A stretch of 34,352 nucleotides of DNA from Euryarchaeota archaeon UBA39 (GTDB taxonomy: Archaea; Thermoplasmatota; Poseidoniia; Poseidoniales; Thalassarchaeaceae). Position 1 is the stretch's first letter; each line of letters starts with the position of its first letter. Both the position numbers and the translations under genes were made by a program. Below are positions 33,267 through 34,352 of the stretch, piece after piece. The stretch lies in contig DAQW01000122.1 of assembly GCA_002503045.1 (NCBI GenBank), forward strand, positions 3,239 to 37,590, given 5' to 3'. The notes under the pieces were generated by a model. It did not search any database. It was not told the DNA's origin and worked only from the letters and a program-made list of their open reading frames with translations.

Positions 33267-33284
33267 ACCTACCCATCACACATG

Positions 33285-34121
33285 TTAGGCATCAATCGTT
33301 CGCCATGTCCACACACCAACTGGCACACTATAGAGAATTACGGACAACAACCAAGATACAAGACTACCCACCCATACCCCAAAAGAAGGGAAAACCACGA
33401 TGCAGATCAATGCATAAATGGAAACTGATGTCGAACCAAGCATCATTGGACCAGTAGCACCTACGGGAACAGATCTGCCTTGAGCAATCCATAAAGAAAC
33501 CATAGTAGTTAGGAAAATCGCAGGGAAAACAGATACTACTCCACTAATGAATGGGAGACCTAATCCCGCAATCCATACAGATAAACCAATCGCGCCACCT
33601 GCAGCCACGCCTCTCAAAATGATTGAGATAAGGCTAACAGAATTAGATCCAGGAGGAGCATCACCACCTTTTGAAACCGCAAAATAACCTAAAACGAAGG
33701 CAATGATAACGGCACAAATTCCAATATTAATTGAACCCAAAAAATTAGAAAAATATTCAACTGAAACAGTAGAGATTCCTGCAGAAACTAGCCAAAAAAG
33801 AACTGAACATACTGCTACTGCATATACAAGATATGTATCTGAAAATATTCTTTCTAGGAATTTAGGGAGTACTCTCCAAGACCCAAGAAAAAGTACATTC
33901 AACAACATTCCTATCGGGACCATTGACATAGCTGCTGCAAATGATACCAAATCTGCATTAACTCCAATCCAAATCCCTATACTGGCAGGTACAATAGTAG
34001 TAGGCAAGGTAATTATCCCGCCAATCGCCCCTCCACTCCTTTCAATGAAAACAGTTGCCAGAATTGCAACTATTGCAGCCATCAATGATGACAAAATTAT
34101 GCCACTAATTCCTACAGCCAT
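33285..34121 (-). CDS. Multi-helix membrane protein with internal duplication, function unknown
   Basis: A 278-residue, strongly hydrophobic protein with about nine predicted TM helices and no sizeable soluble part. Two halves carry a similar motif: GGIITLPTTIVPASIGIWI near 34-52 and SGVVSVFPAIFLTTMVSLWI near 193-212, each followed by a short loop and a helix with a Pro/Gly-rich start (AMSMVPIGMLL and GATGPMMLGST). This suggests an inverted-repeat transporter built by duplication. I do not recognise the family; a small-solute or ion transporter is the general expectation. It starts at ATG 34121, 9 bases downstream of the SAP-domain gene's stop, and is followed closely by the HD phosphohydrolase, so three genes may form one operon. 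Confidence 0.72.
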   Translation of the reverse strand: MAVGISGIILSSLMAAIVAILATVFIERSGGAIGGIITLPTTIVPASIGIWIGVNADLVSFAAAMSMVPIGMLLNVLFLGSWRVLPKFLERIFSDTYLVYAVAVCSVLFWLVSAGISTVSVEYFSNFLGSINIGICAVIIAFVLGYFAVSKGGDAPPGSNSVSLISIILRGVAAGGAIGLSVWIAGLGLPFISGVVSVFPAIFLTTMVSLWIAQGRSVPVGATGPMMLGSTSVSIYALICIVVFPSFGVWVGSLVSWLLSVILYSVPVGVWTWRTIDA

Positions 34122-34130
34122 GAAATCTGC

Positions 34131-34352
34131 TCACTCTTCGAGTAATCGTTGAATCAACTCTGCCTTCCTACCTGAAATTGACAAATTACGTTCTGAAAGC
34201 ATCCCTTTCAATTCCTGTACGGTCATCTTAGAGTAAATAGCCTCTGTATTATGGCCACTGGATCTTGCCGATTCTATTTTTTCGACAAATTTTCCTGAAA
34301 AATCTATATCTTCTATTATTTCAGAAGGTTTTCCTGTAAGGATTACAGTTTC
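34131..34352 (-). CDS. C-terminal fragment of a SAP-domain protein (5' end outside window)
   Basis: The frame is open from the window edge to a TGA at 34131-34133, giving 73 residues. The last ~33 residues form a SAP motif: MTVQELKGMLSERNLSISG then RKAELIQRLLEE, with the expected helix-turn-helix spacing, Leu pattern and invariant Gly. SAP domains bind DNA, often at AT-rich sites, and are frequently C-terminal additions to nucleases, helicases or repair proteins. Upstream residues (TGKPSEIIEDIDFSGKFVEKIESA) do not identify the main domain. It probably begins the operon with the membrane protein and HD enzyme downstream. Confidence 0.75.
   Translation of the reverse strand, partial: ETVILTGKPSEIIEDIDFSGKFVEKIESARSSGHNTEAIYSKMTVQELKGMLSERNLSISGRKAELIQRLLEE

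Noticed and set aside
1..34352. CRISPR arrays, insertion sequences, prophage or integrase genes
   Set aside because: No regularly spaced direct repeats, transposase-like proteins or terminal inverted repeats were seen anywhere in the window.

Overview
The window looks like a piece of archaeal chromosome. The most specific markers are an AglB/STT3 oligosaccharyltransferase, a CDP-archaeol synthase (CarS), three proteins with archaeal type IV pilin (class III) leaders, and Shine-Dalgarno sites matching the anti-SD AUCACCUCC. The density of long secreted, single-pass surface proteins, the A+T-rich sequence and the very tight packing resemble planktonic Euryarchaeota such as Marine Group II (Candidatus Poseidoniales). 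That placement is inference; no taxonomic marker was searched.

Layout. 1-1899 (-): 5' part of a secreted Ca-site/propeller protein, running off the window. 2083-2883 (+): a YycJ/WalJ-type metallo-beta-lactamase-fold nuclease. 2950-6717 (+): three overlapping or closely spaced pilin-like genes. 6714-9224 (-): a winged-helix/STAND ATPase/TPR protein meeting the pilin genes tail to tail. 9244-13647 (-): a 1467-residue beta-helix surface protein. 13804-15030 (-): a membrane-anchored subtilisin overlapping the end of 15008-24622 (-), a 3204-residue AglB with a giant extracellular extension. 24730-26007 (-) purD and 26047-26715 (-) carS. 26818-28533 (+): a second, smaller surface protein abutting 28534-29778 (-), a three-helix membrane protein. 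29877-31819 (-): two paralogous surface proteins. 31864-31940 (-): a CAU-anticodon tRNA. 31980-33266 (-): a SAMHD1-like HD phosphohydrolase; 33285-34121 (-): a multi-helix membrane protein; 34131-34352 (-): the C-terminal end of a SAP-domain protein. Two coding regions reach the window edges (1-1899 and 34131-34352).

How it fits together. Ten of the eighteen protein genes encode exported or surface-exposed products, and the window also holds the enzyme that would N-glycosylate them (AglB) and an exported protease translated directly after it. carS supplies the lipid headgroup precursor. I read the region as a cell-envelope neighbourhood with a few housekeeping genes (purD, the tRNA, the HD enzyme, the WalJ-like nuclease). 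The most unusual items are the AglB fused to about 2000 residues of adhesin-like repeats, its overlap with the subtilase, and a three-gene pilin set whose largest member lacks the conserved Glu at +5, as the tip pseudopilin GspK does in type II secretion.

No CRISPR array, insertion sequence, prophage gene or integrase was seen, and no gene-free stretch exceeds 300 bases.
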